A model generated the notes under the pieces. The model searched no databases and was not told the DNA's origin. It saw only the letters and a program-made list of their open reading frames with translations. Positions 7,975-16,005 of a DNA stretch of 46,518 nucleotides are shown in pieces. Source of the DNA: an uncultured Bacteroidales bacterium (GTDB lineage: Bacteria > Bacteroidota > Bacteroidia > Bacteroidales > UBA932); the NCBI GenBank assembly GCA_947302175.1, contig CAMYVB010000015.1, positions 1 to 46,518 on the forward strand, written 5' to 3'. The position numbers and the translations under genes were made by a program. Every line of letters begins with the position of its first letter. The first letter of the stretch is position 1.

Positions 7975-9309
7975 TTATCGGCGGAAAGAGCCGCCGGCGG
8001 AGCGAAGGCGAGCGGCAAGATCGCCGGTAACGGCGCTCTTCATGATCTTCCGCGTCCCCTCAAACTGCTTGAGGAGGCGGTTCACCTCAGGCAGGGAAGT
8101 GCCGGAGCCGTCAGCGATTCTCTTGCGGCGGCTGCCATTAATCACCTCGGGATGTTCGCGCTCATAAGGCGTCATAGACTGTATGATGGCCTCCGTGCTC
8201 TTGAAAACGTCATCGGGAATATCGACGTCCTTCAAGGCCTTACCCATGCCTGGAATCATTGAAGCGAGGTCCTTGACGTTACCCATCTTCTTCACCTGCT
8301 GAAGCTGCTGATAATAATCGTCCAGAGTAAACTTATCCTTAGCGAGCTTTTTCTTCAGCTCGCGGCTCTGCTTCTCATCAAACTGCTCCTGAGCCTTCTC
8401 CACCAGCGAAACCACATCGCCCATGCCGAGAATGCGGTCTGCGATGCGCTTGGGATGGAAAACATCCAGCGCCTCCATCTTTTCGCCGGTCGAAACGAAC
8501 TTGATAGGCTTGCCGACGGCGGCCTTGATCGAAAGGGCCGCACCACCGCGGGTGTCGCCATCCATCTTGGTGAGCACAACACCATCGAAATCAATAGCCT
8601 GATTGAAAGCCTTTGCGGTATCGACGGCATCCTGACCGGTCATCGCATCGACGACGAACAGCGTCTCAGAAGGGCTGGTGGCCTGCTTCATCGCCGCAAT
8701 CTCGTCCATCAGTTCCTTGTCCACAGCAAGGCGGCCGGCGGTATCGACAATCACGACGCTGAAACTCTCCTTCTTGGCAAAAGCAATGGCGGCAATGGCC
8801 ACCTTGACAGGATCCTTTTCGCCCTCGAGGGAGAAAACTGGCACGTCAATGCCCTCGCCGAGAGTCTTCAACTGCTCAATTGCGGCGGGACGGAAGGTGT
8901 CGCAAGCCGCGAGCAGGACCTTCATGCCGCGCTTGCTCTTTATGCTAAGAGCCAGCTTGCCGGAGAAAGTGGTCTTACCGGAACCGTTCAGGCCGGCGAC
9001 CAGCACCACGGCGGGATTGCCCTTGAGATTGATGTCCGAAGACTCGCTGCCCATGAAATCGGCCAGCTCGTCGTGGACTATCTTAACCATCATCTGCTGA
9101 GGCTTGACGGCGGTCAGGACCTCCTGGCCCATAGCCTTCTGCTTCACGCGGTCGCAGAATTCCTTGGCCACCTTGAAGCTCACGTCTGCTTCGAGCAGGG
9201 CCTTGCGTATGTCCTTTAGGGTCTCGGCTATGTTGATATCGGTGATTTTGCCTTCGCCCTTGAGTATCTTGAAGGATCTTTCCAGTCTTTCGGAGAGGTT
9301 CTCGAACAT
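7975..9309 (-). CDS. ffh: Signal recognition particle protein Ffh (SRP54)
   Basis: GTPase of the signal recognition particle, which binds 4.5S RNA and the signal sequences of nascent membrane proteins; 444 residues. It has an N domain (about 1-85), a G domain with P-loop GLNGSGKT (about 106-113), DTAGR and TKMDGDTRGG, and a Met-rich M domain containing MIPGMGKAL and ending RLRSAGGSFRR. The frame is open upstream to 9357, but the ATG at 9309 (MFENLSERLERSF) is chosen because it fits the family start and a TAAATTTG promoter box lies 20 bp before it at 9330-9337. It is divergent from the oxidoreductase at 9363. Confidence 0.96.
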   Translation of the reverse strand: MFENLSERLERSFKILKGEGKITDINIAETLKDIRKALLEADVSFKVAKEFCDRVKQKAMGQEVLTAVKPQQMMVKIVHDELADFMGSESSDINLKGNPAVVLVAGLNGSGKTTFSGKLALSIKSKRGMKVLLAACDTFRPAAIEQLKTLGEGIDVPVFSLEGEKDPVKVAIAAIAFAKKESFSVVIVDTAGRLAVDKELMDEIAAMKQATSPSETLFVVDAMTGQDAVDTAKAFNQAIDFDGVVLTKMDGDTRGGAALSIKAAVGKPIKFVSTGEKMEALDVFHPKRIADRILGMGDVVSLVEKAQEQFDEKQSRELKKKLAKDKFTLDDYYQQLQQVKKMGNVKDLASMIPGMGKALKDVDIPDDVFKSTEAIIQSMTPYEREHPEVINGSRRKRIADGSGTSLPEVNRLLKQFEGTRKIMKSAVTGDLAARLRSAGGSFRR

Positions 9310-9329
9310 GGTTTTTTCAATTTTTCCCG

Positions 9330-9346
9330 CAAATTTAATATTTTTG
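9330..9346. promoter_or_regulatory. Back-to-back -7 boxes for ffh (minus) and oxidoreductase (plus)
   Basis: Minus strand TAAATTTG (9330-9337) faces ffh. Plus strand TATTTTTG (9339-9346) faces the oxidoreductase gene 16 bp downstream. Both match TAnnTTTG exactly and are separated by one base, so the two polymerases would compete for the same 53-bp gap. Confidence 0.7.
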
Positions 9347-9362
9347 GCCAAATACAAGACTT

Positions 9363-10340
9363 ATGGACAAGTTAAGCATAGGAATACTAGGCGCCGGCCA
9401 CATTGCCGGCAAGGTCTCTTCAACCCTCGAACAGATGCCCCAGCTGCGCTGCTGCGCAGTGGCCTCGCGCGATTTAGCTAAGGCCCGCGCCTTCGCTCTC
9501 GAGCACGGTTTTGAAAAGGCCTACGCCTCATACGAAGCGCTTTGCGCCGACCCTGACGTGGACCTTGTCTATGTGGCCACCCCCAATTCCCACCATTACG
9601 CTCATATTAAGATGGCGCTCGAGGCGGGTAAGGCGGTGCTCTGCGAAAAATCTTTCACCCTTAATGCCGCCCAGGCCGAAGAGCTCATAGTCCTTTCGCA
9701 CAAGAAGAATGTTCTGCTCGCGGAGGCCATCTGGACGCGCTATATGCCTTTTTCAAAGCAGATTAAGGAGATTATCGTCAGCGGCGTAATAGGCACTCCG
9801 CACTTCCTGTCGGCCAACCTGGGCTATGCCCTTGAGTGGAAGGAGAGGGTGATGCGCCCTGAGCTTGGCGGCGGGGCGCTCCTCGATCTGGGCGTTTATT
9901 GCCTTAATTTCGCACTAATGTGCTTCGGGAGCGACATAAAGGAGACGGTGACCGCGTGCACCAAGAATGATGCGGGAGTGGACCTCCAGGAGACTGTCAC
10001 TTACATCTACAATGACGGCCGTATGGCTGAGTTGCACGCTTCGGCCCAAGCTGCGACTGACCGCCAGGGCATCATTTCCGGCGACAAGGGTTTCCTTATT
10101 ATAGATAATGTCAATAATCCCGGGAGCGCTTCTGCCTGGACGCGCTACGGCGAGTCGCTGGGGCACTGGGAGGCTCCGGTGCGCATTTCGGGCTTTGAGT
10201 ACGAGTTCTTGGCGTGCCGCCGTGCTCTTTTGGAGGGGCGCATCGAGTGTGAGGAGATGCCGCACGCCGAAATTCTTCGCGTCATGCGTATGATGGACGC
10301 CCTCCGCCGCTCCTGGGGCGTCTCCTTCCCCGGCGAATAG
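9363..10340 (+). CDS. Gfo/Idh/MocA family oxidoreductase
   Basis: A 325-residue cytoplasmic NAD(P)-dependent dehydrogenase. The N-terminal Rossmann fold shows GILGAGHIAGKV (about 7-18), VYVATPNSHHYAHI and the cofactor/active-site motif EKSF (normally EKP). The C-terminal domain carries GGGALLDLGVYCLNFA, normal for the family. There is no signal peptide. It resembles dihydrodiol/glucose-fructose oxidoreductase-like members acting on sugars or inositols, but the substrate cannot be assigned. The second copy of the hairpin repeat lies directly behind its stop. Confidence 0.88.
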   Translation: MDKLSIGILGAGHIAGKVSSTLEQMPQLRCCAVASRDLAKARAFALEHGFEKAYASYEALCADPDVDLVYVATPNSHHYAHIKMALEAGKAVLCEKSFTLNAAQAEELIVLSHKKNVLLAEAIWTRYMPFSKQIKEIIVSGVIGTPHFLSANLGYALEWKERVMRPELGGGALLDLGVYCLNFALMCFGSDIKETVTACTKNDAGVDLQETVTYIYNDGRMAELHASAQAATDRQGIISGDKGFLIIDNVNNPGSASAWTRYGESLGHWEAPVRISGFEYEFLACRRALLEGRIECEEMPHAEILRVMRMMDALRRSWGVSFPGE

Positions 10341-10348
10341 TTTGTTCT

Positions 10349-10428
10349 GCGTGCGGGGGCGTTGTGGAGGCTTGAGGCAATTGGTTTTTTGAGCAACTGC
10401 ACAAAAAACCAATTGCCTTCAGCCGCGT
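10349..10428. repeat. Intergenic hairpin repeat, copy 2
   Basis: The cleanest copy of module B. Arms GGCAATTGGTTTTTTG (10376-10391) and CAAAAAACCAATTGCC (10402-10417) are perfectly complementary over 16 bp around the loop AGCAACTGCA. The stem extends imperfectly into GGCTTGA / TTCAGCC. It lies between the convergent oxidoreductase and 5'-nucleotidase genes and could end transcription from both sides, since each arm carries a T-run. Confidence 0.88.
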
Positions 10429-10440
10429 GGGGCAGGGGAT

Positions 10441-12183
10441 TTATTCCCCGAAGAGGAGGGAGTAGTCGCGGGAGAGGGTCTTGGTGGCGAGGGGAGTGGG
10501 GACGAAGGACCAGGAGCCGATGAGCGAGGGGTCGCAGATGGCGCTGACGCTGATGCCGCCGTTTTCAACTATGTAGTCATAAATGAGCTTGCGTATCTCG
10601 GGATACTTGCCGATGATGCGCTCCTGAAGAGCGTCGCCCACGATGAGGGCGCCCTGGGGCATGATGCCACCGCCGCCGTTCGCCCTGTAGGAAGTCATAG
10701 CGACGGTATAGGTCGCATTGGGGTCGAAGGGTGTGCCTGAAGCGAGGGACCGGATTCTCACGCGCGAGCCGGCGGGTTTGGTTATGTCAACTGTGTAGCA
10801 GATGCCGGCGGCTGAATCGAAATTGTAGGACCTCGCGACAAACGACCATTTTTTCTGTCCCGTGCGGGGATCGTCGCGTTTGGCGATGTTAAGGACCCTG
10901 TCGGAAGGGAAGGTCACGGTGTGTATCCAATTGGCGTAGGAGTACTCCAGGTAGGCGAGAATCTCGCGCCCCGTCATCTTCACCACGAACATCTGGTTCT
11001 CGTAGGGGTAGATGGTGAATAAGTCGTTGTAGATGAGTTTGCCGGCCTTCACGGTGCCGTTGTAGGTCAGAGGCGCGGCCATGGAAATATCGGCGAGCGA
11101 GGCTTTGAGGCAGACGGTGTGGATGAGATTGGTGTAGTCGCTCATGCCCTTGTAGGCCTCGCGGGTGAGGATATCGCGTTCGAGGGTGCCCACCTCGCGA
11201 AGGGTGAAGGCCTTAACGGCCTCGAAATCAGCGCTGAACGCTTCCCTCATGGCGGGGTCGGCCTTGGAAGCATCGACCGCGATCAGCTCGCCGCTGAGCG
11301 TCTTGGAAACGACTTTCCCTTTCTTTACTTCGGCAGTGAGAACGCCGTGCGCCACATTGCGGCAGTGGCTGCCGGAATTGAGGAGCCACTTGGGGCCGTT
11401 CTGCTCCACGACGGGATGATGGTCGTGGGAATTGACCACAAAGTCAACGCCGCGAAGGGAGTTCAGCAGGTCGCGGCCCTGGCTCTCGAGCAAGCTCCCG
11501 TCGCCCTTCCCACTTCCTGAGTGCACCACAACTACCACTACATCAGGCTTTTCACTTTTGCGCATGGCGTCCACGTCCTTCTGCACCAGGGGCAGCAGCG
11601 ACTTGAAATCCATCCCGCTCCAGATGTTCTCGTCCAGCCAGGCTTTGATATTGGCGTTTGTGTAGCCGAGGACGGCCACCTTGAGCCCTGCGCGGCGGAA
11701 AATCTTGCAGTACTCGAAATATGGCTTGCCGTCCGACGTGCGCACCGCGTTACCAGCGAGGAATGGGATGCCAGCCTTGCGAAGGTCGCGCGTGATTCGG
11801 TCATAAACCGCGTGCCCGGTCTCGATATCGTGATTGCCCACTGCGATTGCGTCGTAGCCGATGTAGGAGGCGAGGCGCGGGTACACGTGGGGCGTCAGGG
11901 TGTCCACATAGTTGAAATAGTACGCAGCATTGTCGCCCTGGAGGCAGTCGCCGGCATCGAGCAGCAGCACGTTGTCTGCGCCCACAGCGCTGCGGACGCT
12001 GTCGGCATAGTACTTGACGGCAAAGAGCGAGCGCTTTGCTCTCCCGCCGGTGTAGCTCTCGTCGAAGTAGCAGCCGTGCACGTCGTTGGTGCTGAGGATG
12101 TGCAGCTGATGTATGCCGTCCTGAGCCTTACAGGAGGCGGCGAGCGCTATGCAGAGGAGCGCGGGGATGATGAATCTTTTCAT
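10441..12183 (-). CDS. Lipoprotein metallophosphoesterase / 5'-nucleotidase family (UshA-like)
   Basis: A 580-residue exported enzyme of the 5'-nucleotidase family, likely removing phosphate from nucleotides outside the inner membrane. The start MKRFIIPALLCIALAASC at 12183 gives a lipoprotein signal with the lipid Cys at residue 18. The frame continues far upstream over the opposite gene without a better start. The metallophosphatase domain shows STNDVHG, LLDAGDCLQGD and AVGNHDIETG, giving the two-metal ligands, and VVVVVHSG and VNSHDHH later. The C-terminal nucleotidase domain includes NPNATYTVAMTSYRANGG-like residues. It is divergent from the GSCFA gene. Substrate is unproven; other cyclic or sugar nucleotides are possible. 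Confidence 0.9.
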   Translation of the reverse strand: MKRFIIPALLCIALAASCKAQDGIHQLHILSTNDVHGCYFDESYTGGRAKRSLFAVKYYADSVRSAVGADNVLLLDAGDCLQGDNAAYYFNYVDTLTPHVYPRLASYIGYDAIAVGNHDIETGHAVYDRITRDLRKAGIPFLAGNAVRTSDGKPYFEYCKIFRRAGLKVAVLGYTNANIKAWLDENIWSGMDFKSLLPLVQKDVDAMRKSEKPDVVVVVVHSGSGKGDGSLLESQGRDLLNSLRGVDFVVNSHDHHPVVEQNGPKWLLNSGSHCRNVAHGVLTAEVKKGKVVSKTLSGELIAVDASKADPAMREAFSADFEAVKAFTLREVGTLERDILTREAYKGMSDYTNLIHTVCLKASLADISMAAPLTYNGTVKAGKLIYNDLFTIYPYENQMFVVKMTGREILAYLEYSYANWIHTVTFPSDRVLNIAKRDDPRTGQKKWSFVARSYNFDSAAGICYTVDITKPAGSRVRIRSLASGTPFDPNATYTVAMTSYRANGGGGIMPQGALIVGDALQERIIGKYPEIRKLIYDYIVENGGISVSAICDPSLIGSWSFVPTPLATKTLSRDYSLLFGE

Positions 12184-12204
12184 GCCTGGAATCGTGTTTA
12201 GCTG

Positions 12205-12232
12205 CGAATTTACTAAATAATTGGTATATTTA
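12205..12232. promoter_or_regulatory. Weak divergent promoter boxes for nucleotidase and GSCFA genes
   Basis: Minus strand TAAATTCG (12205-12212) and plus strand TATATTTA (12225-12232) each differ by one base from TAnnTTTG. The plus box ends only 5 bp before the GSCFA start codon, which would leave almost no leader. Confidence 0.4.
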
Positions 12233-12237
12233 CGCCG

Positions 12238-13104
12238 ATGAAACTTCTCACCCCCGTCGAATTCCCCGCCTCGCGCCTGGGCCTGAGCCTTGGCGACAAG
12301 GTCATGGTGCTCGGCAGCTGCTTTGCCGACGCAGTGGGGGAGCATCTCAAGGCCGCGGGCTTCAGCGTCTGCCTCAACCCTTTCGGCACGCTCTACAACC
12401 CCGCCTCTATTGCGGGCGCAATGCAGCGGATGAGCAGTGCGCGCCCCTTCAGCGCCTCCGAGTGCGTCGAAATGGGCGCCGGCGCGGGCCTCGTGTGCTC
12501 CTTTTCGCACCACACGCGCTTTGCACGCGAGTCGGTTGAGGACTTTCTCGAAAATGCGAACGACTCCCTCGACGAGGCCGCCGATTTCTGGCAGGACTGC
12601 AACAAGGTTATCGTGACCCTTGGCACGATATACTGCTTCCTGCACGAAGGCTCGGTCGTGGCGAACTGCCTCAAGCGCCCCGCAGCCGAGTTCGAGCGCG
12701 TCCCCATGAGCCTCGGGCAGGTGCTGCAGACCCTTCGCGCCATGGTCGTCTCCGCCCCGGGGAAAGACTTTATCTTCACAGTCAGTCCCGTGCGGCATCT
12801 CGCCGACGGCGCGCATGGCAATATGCTGAGTAAAAGCACTTTGCTCCTCGCTGTAGAGCAGCTGCTCGCCGACCCTCAGGTGGGAAGCAGATGCGAGTAT
12901 TTCCCCGCCTACGAAATCGTGATGGACGAACTTCGCGACTACCGCTTCTACGCCCCCGACATGGTGCACCCTTCTGCCCAGGCGGAGGACTATATTTGGG
13001 AGCGCTTCCTCGCCTGGGCCGTCCCCGCTTCCGAACACGCTGAGATCGCCGCCAACGAAAAGGCCTTCCGAGCCTCGCAGCACCGCCCCAATTTGCATAA
13101 ATAG
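12238..13104 (+). CDS. GSCFA domain protein
   Basis: A 288-residue protein of the GSCFA family, named for the motif seen here as GSCFA at about residues 26-30, followed by NPFGTLYNPASI. These proteins are SGNH/GDSL-hydrolase-like, with the Ser of the motif as probable nucleophile; VTLGTIYCF and FTVSPVRHLADG fit the later blocks. No signal peptide is present, and the physiological substrate is unknown. It ends 11 bp before the GH109-like gene on the same strand, so the two may share a transcript. Confidence 0.88.
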   Translation: MKLLTPVEFPASRLGLSLGDKVMVLGSCFADAVGEHLKAAGFSVCLNPFGTLYNPASIAGAMQRMSSARPFSASECVEMGAGAGLVCSFSHHTRFARESVEDFLENANDSLDEAADFWQDCNKVIVTLGTIYCFLHEGSVVANCLKRPAAEFERVPMSLGQVLQTLRAMVVSAPGKDFIFTVSPVRHLADGAHGNMLSKSTLLLAVEQLLADPQVGSRCEYFPAYEIVMDELRDYRFYAPDMVHPSAQAEDYIWERFLAWAVPASEHAEIAANEKAFRASQHRPNLHK

Positions 13105-13115
13105 CATTTAAAGAT

Positions 13116-14486
13116 ATGAAATTCAGATTCTTGGCGCTCGTCGCCGCCACCCTTGCGCTCGCTTCCTGCAGCAAGGACAATATTATCAAAACCAAAGTTC
13201 CCGCCCGCCCCGCAGGGCAGGAGGACATGATTGGTTTCGCCGCCCAGCCCATTGAGGACGTGGGCATTGGCATAGTCGGCCTTGGAATGCGCGGCAGCAG
13301 CGCAGTCTCGAGGCTCACCTACGTCCCAGGCTGCCACATTGCGGCAGTGTGCGACGTCGAGAACGACCGCGCAGAAGCGGCCGAGCGCAAGATTGCTGAG
13401 CGCGGCATAAACGTCAAAGTCTACAGCGGCGCTGAAAACGCTTACGAGCAGCTTTGCAGCGACCCTGATGTGGACCTCGTCTACATCTGCACCGACTGGA
13501 TACACCACGTGCCCGTAGCTCTCTGCGCAATGGAAAACGGCAAACACGCCGCCATCGAAGTACCCTCGGCCGAAACCCTCCAGGCCTGCTGGGACCTCGT
13601 GAACACTTCCGAGCGCACACGCAAGCACTGCACGATACTCGAAAACTGCTGTTACGACTTCTTCGAACTCACCGCCCTGGAAATGGCGCGCCAGGGCGTT
13701 TTCGGCGAAATAATTCACGCCGAGGGCGCCTACCTCCACAATCTCGACCCCTACTGGAAACGCTACTGGAATAACTGGAGGCTCGATTTCAACCATGCCA
13801 ACAGGGGTGACCTCTATCCCACCCACGGCTTCGGCCCCGTCTGCCAGGCTCTCAACATCCACCGCGGCGACCGCCTGACGACTCTTGTCGCTATGGATAC
13901 CGACCCCTTCAACGGCCCCAAGCACGCTGCCGCAGCCGGCATGGAGGGGAGCGAGAACTTCGCCTCCGGCGACGTCACGATGACTATGGTTCGCACTGCC
14001 AAGGGCAAGACCGTCCTTATCGAGCACGATGTCCTGACCCCTCGCCCCTACAGCCGTATGTATCAGCTGGTTGGCACCGACGGCTATGCCGGCAAATACC
14101 CCGAGAATCAGATATGCCTCCGCAAGGAAGGCGCCTTTGATGTCGATTACAACAATCTCAAAGGCGAAAAGACTTACCGCGGCGCCGAGCTTTCAGAGCT
14201 CATGTCGCAGTACCGCAGCCCCATCCTGACTCCCGAGCTCGAGGCTCTGGCCAAGGAGGTTGGCGGCCACGGCGGCATGGATTTTATCATGGATTACCGC
14301 CTCGTCTACTGCCTCAATAACGGCCTTCCTCTCGATATGGACGTTTACGACCTTGCCGAGTGGTGCTGCATCAGCGAGCTCTCCTGCATCTCCCTCGAAA
14401 ACGGCAGCGCCCCGGTCGAAGTCCCCGACTTCACCCGCGGCGCCTGGGACCGCCTCCCCGGCTTCTCCTACGCTTTCGCAGAATAG
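13116..14486 (+). CDS. GH109-like Gfo/Idh/MocA lipoprotein (alpha-N-acetylgalactosaminidase family)
   Basis: A 456-residue lipoprotein (MKFRFLALVAATLALASC, lipid Cys at residue 18) with an NAD-binding Rossmann fold (GIVGLGMRGSSAV, about 51-63). Family blocks YICTDWIHHVPVALCAMENG, LENCCYDFFELTALEMARQG, EGAYLHNL and DLYPTHGFGPVCQ closely recall GH109. In characterised GH109 enzymes NAD+ is used in a redox-assisted cleavage of alpha-GalNAc, including blood group A. The lipoprotein signal indicates an envelope location rather than a soluble cytoplasmic dehydrogenase. Related uncharacterised oxidoreductases share this fold, so activity is inferred. A hairpin repeat follows the stop. Confidence 0.85.
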   Translation: MKFRFLALVAATLALASCSKDNIIKTKVPARPAGQEDMIGFAAQPIEDVGIGIVGLGMRGSSAVSRLTYVPGCHIAAVCDVENDRAEAAERKIAERGINVKVYSGAENAYEQLCSDPDVDLVYICTDWIHHVPVALCAMENGKHAAIEVPSAETLQACWDLVNTSERTRKHCTILENCCYDFFELTALEMARQGVFGEIIHAEGAYLHNLDPYWKRYWNNWRLDFNHANRGDLYPTHGFGPVCQALNIHRGDRLTTLVAMDTDPFNGPKHAAAAGMEGSENFASGDVTMTMVRTAKGKTVLIEHDVLTPRPYSRMYQLVGTDGYAGKYPENQICLRKEGAFDVDYNNLKGEKTYRGAELSELMSQYRSPILTPELEALAKEVGGHGGMDFIMDYRLVYCLNNGLPLDMDVYDLAEWCCISELSCISLENGSAPVEVPDFTRGAWDRLPGFSYAFAE

Positions 14487-14499
14487 TAAAACTCCCAGC

Positions 14500-14622
14500 C
14501 GCTGAAGGTGCGCCCGCTTTTCCCCGCATGAGCGAATGACACCCTGCGCGGCTGGAGGCAATTATTTTTTGTGCAGTTGCTCAAAAAACCAATTGCCCCC
14601 AGCCTCCACAACCCCCACGCGC
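14500..14622. repeat. Intergenic hairpin repeat, copy 3 (inverted)
   Basis: The repeat in the opposite orientation to copies 1 and 2. Module B has arms GGCAATTATTTTTTG and CAAAAAACCAATTGCC around a loop complementary to that of copy 2 (14556-14597). The 28-base stretch 14507-14534 equals 7778-7805 in reverse complement, and arms CAGCCGC and GCGGCTG (14497-14503, 14548-14554) close a second stem. It fills the space between the convergent GH109-like gene and kbl, and could be a two-way terminator. Relative to module B, the 28-mer lies on the other side from copy 1. Confidence 0.85.
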
Positions 14623-14633
14623 AGGTGGGTGTG

Positions 14634-15824
14634 TTACTTCAGGACGCCGAGTTCGCGGCCGACTTTGATGAAGGCGGCGATGGCTTTGTCGAGATGCTCC
14701 CGTTCGTGGGCGGCTGAAATCTGAACGCGGATGCGGGCCTGCCCCTTGGGAACGACGGGATAGTAGAAACCGGTTACAAAAATACCTTCCTCAGCGATGC
14801 GGGCCGCAAACTTCTGGCTCAGGGGAGCGTCGTAGAGCATAACGGCGCAAATGGCCGACTGGGTGGGCTTGATGTCGAAGCCGGCGGCCATCATTTTGTC
14901 GCGGAAATATTCAACGTTGGCCTGCTGCTTGTCGTGGATGGCGTTGCTCTCTGAAAGCATCTTGAAAAGCTCGATGCCAGCGGCAACGATCATGGGCGGC
15001 AGGGAATTGGAGAAGAGGTAGGGACGGGAGCGCTGGCGGAGCATGTCGATAATCTCCTTGCGGCCGGTAGTGAAGCCGCCCACGGCGCCGCCGAAGCTCT
15101 TGCCGAGGGTGCCGGTGTGGATGTCGATGCGGCCGTAGCAGTCGAACTGCTCGGCGACGCCGCGGCCGGTCTTGCCCACGACGCCGGCAGAATGGCTCTC
15201 ATCAACCATCACCAGGGCGTCATACTTCTCAGCGAGGTCGCAAATCTTGTCCATAGGAGCCACGTTGCCGTCCATGGAGAAAACGCCGTCGGTAACGATG
15301 ATGCGGAACCTCTGGGCCTGAGCTTCCTGTAGGCAGCGCTCAAGGTCGGCCATATCTGCGTTGGCATAGCGGTAGCGAACAGCCTTGCAGAGGCGCACGC
15401 CGTCGATAATGGAAGCGTGGTTCAGCGAATCGGAAATAATGGCGTCATCGGCCGTGAAAAGGGGCTCGAAAACGCCGCCGTTGGCGTCGAAGCAGGCGGC
15501 GTAGAGTATGGTGTCCTCGGTGTGGAAATAATCGGCTATTGCCTTCTCGAGCTCTTTGTGAAGGTCCTGGGTGCCGCAGATGAAGCGGACCGAAGACATG
15601 CCGTAGCCCCTCTCGTCCATGGCCTTCTTGGCGGCTGCGATGAGCCTGGGATTGTCGGACAGGCCGAGATAGTTGTTGGCGCAGAAATTCAGCGCCTTGG
15701 ATCCGTCCTTGAGGGTGATTTCGGCGCCCTGGGCGGAGCATATTTCACGCTCGTTCTTGTAGAGACCGGCTTCATGGATGGCTTTAAGCTCGCCGGCGAG
15801 ATACTGCTGGAATTTTCCGTACAT
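14634..15824 (-). CDS. kbl: Glycine C-acetyltransferase (2-amino-3-ketobutyrate CoA ligase)
   Basis: PLP enzyme of the alpha-oxoamine synthase group, 396 residues, splitting 2-amino-3-ketobutyrate with CoA into glycine and acetyl-CoA. Evidence: MYGKFQQYLAGELKAIHEAGLYKNER at the N-terminus, with the first 20 residues typical of Kbl; NYLGLSDNPR; SDSLNHASIIDG; DESHSAG; and the PLP Lys at residue 242 in GTLGKSFGG. Length matches the E. coli enzyme. Its partner, threonine dehydrogenase, lies at 17278 on the other strand with only an OmpA-like gene between. 8-amino-7-oxononanoate synthase is the main alternative but fits less well. Confidence 0.93.
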   Translation of the reverse strand: MYGKFQQYLAGELKAIHEAGLYKNEREICSAQGAEITLKDGSKALNFCANNYLGLSDNPRLIAAAKKAMDERGYGMSSVRFICGTQDLHKELEKAIADYFHTEDTILYAACFDANGGVFEPLFTADDAIISDSLNHASIIDGVRLCKAVRYRYANADMADLERCLQEAQAQRFRIIVTDGVFSMDGNVAPMDKICDLAEKYDALVMVDESHSAGVVGKTGRGVAEQFDCYGRIDIHTGTLGKSFGGAVGGFTTGRKEIIDMLRQRSRPYLFSNSLPPMIVAAGIELFKMLSESNAIHDKQQANVEYFRDKMMAAGFDIKPTQSAICAVMLYDAPLSQKFAARIAEEGIFVTGFYYPVVPKGQARIRVQISAAHEREHLDKAIAAFIKVGRELGVLK

Positions 15825-15852
15825 GATGTTCGTGCATTGTTTTGTGGTTCCG

Positions 15853-15860
15853 CAAATGTA
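15853..15860 (-). promoter_or_regulatory. Putative kbl -7 box
   Basis: Minus strand TACATTTG, a full TAnnTTTG match 28 bp ahead of the kbl start. No clear -33 TTTG is seen at the right spacing. Confidence 0.5.
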
Positions 15861-15940
15861 GGAAATAATGCCGAAATATCATAGGTGGAGGCGTATGTGG
15901 CTGAATTTTAGCTTTTTCTTACAGAAAAAAGCACTTTTCC

Positions 15941-15971
15941 TTGTTTTTTATTAATAAAAAATTTAATTTTG
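15941..15971 (+). promoter_or_regulatory. Promoter of the OmpA-like gene
   Basis: TAATTTTG (15964-15971) matches TAnnTTTG, with a TTG at 15941-15943 20 bp upstream as a partial -33 element, in a very AT-rich tract. The implied leader is about 30 nt, AT-rich and without a Shine-Dalgarno sequence, usual for a highly expressed Bacteroidetes gene. Confidence 0.7.
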
Positions 15972-16005
15972 CGTTTTGGAAATATAACTTACAAAATTAT
16001 AAGGT

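Noticed and set aside
9310..9357. Earlier ffh start at 9357
   Set aside because: It would place the promoter boxes inside the coding region and add 16 residues not typical of Ffh.
12184..13107. Upstream in-frame extension of the 5'-nucleotidase gene to 13107
   Set aside because: It runs antisense through the whole GSCFA gene, lacks family similarity, and the lipoprotein signal starts cleanly at 12183.
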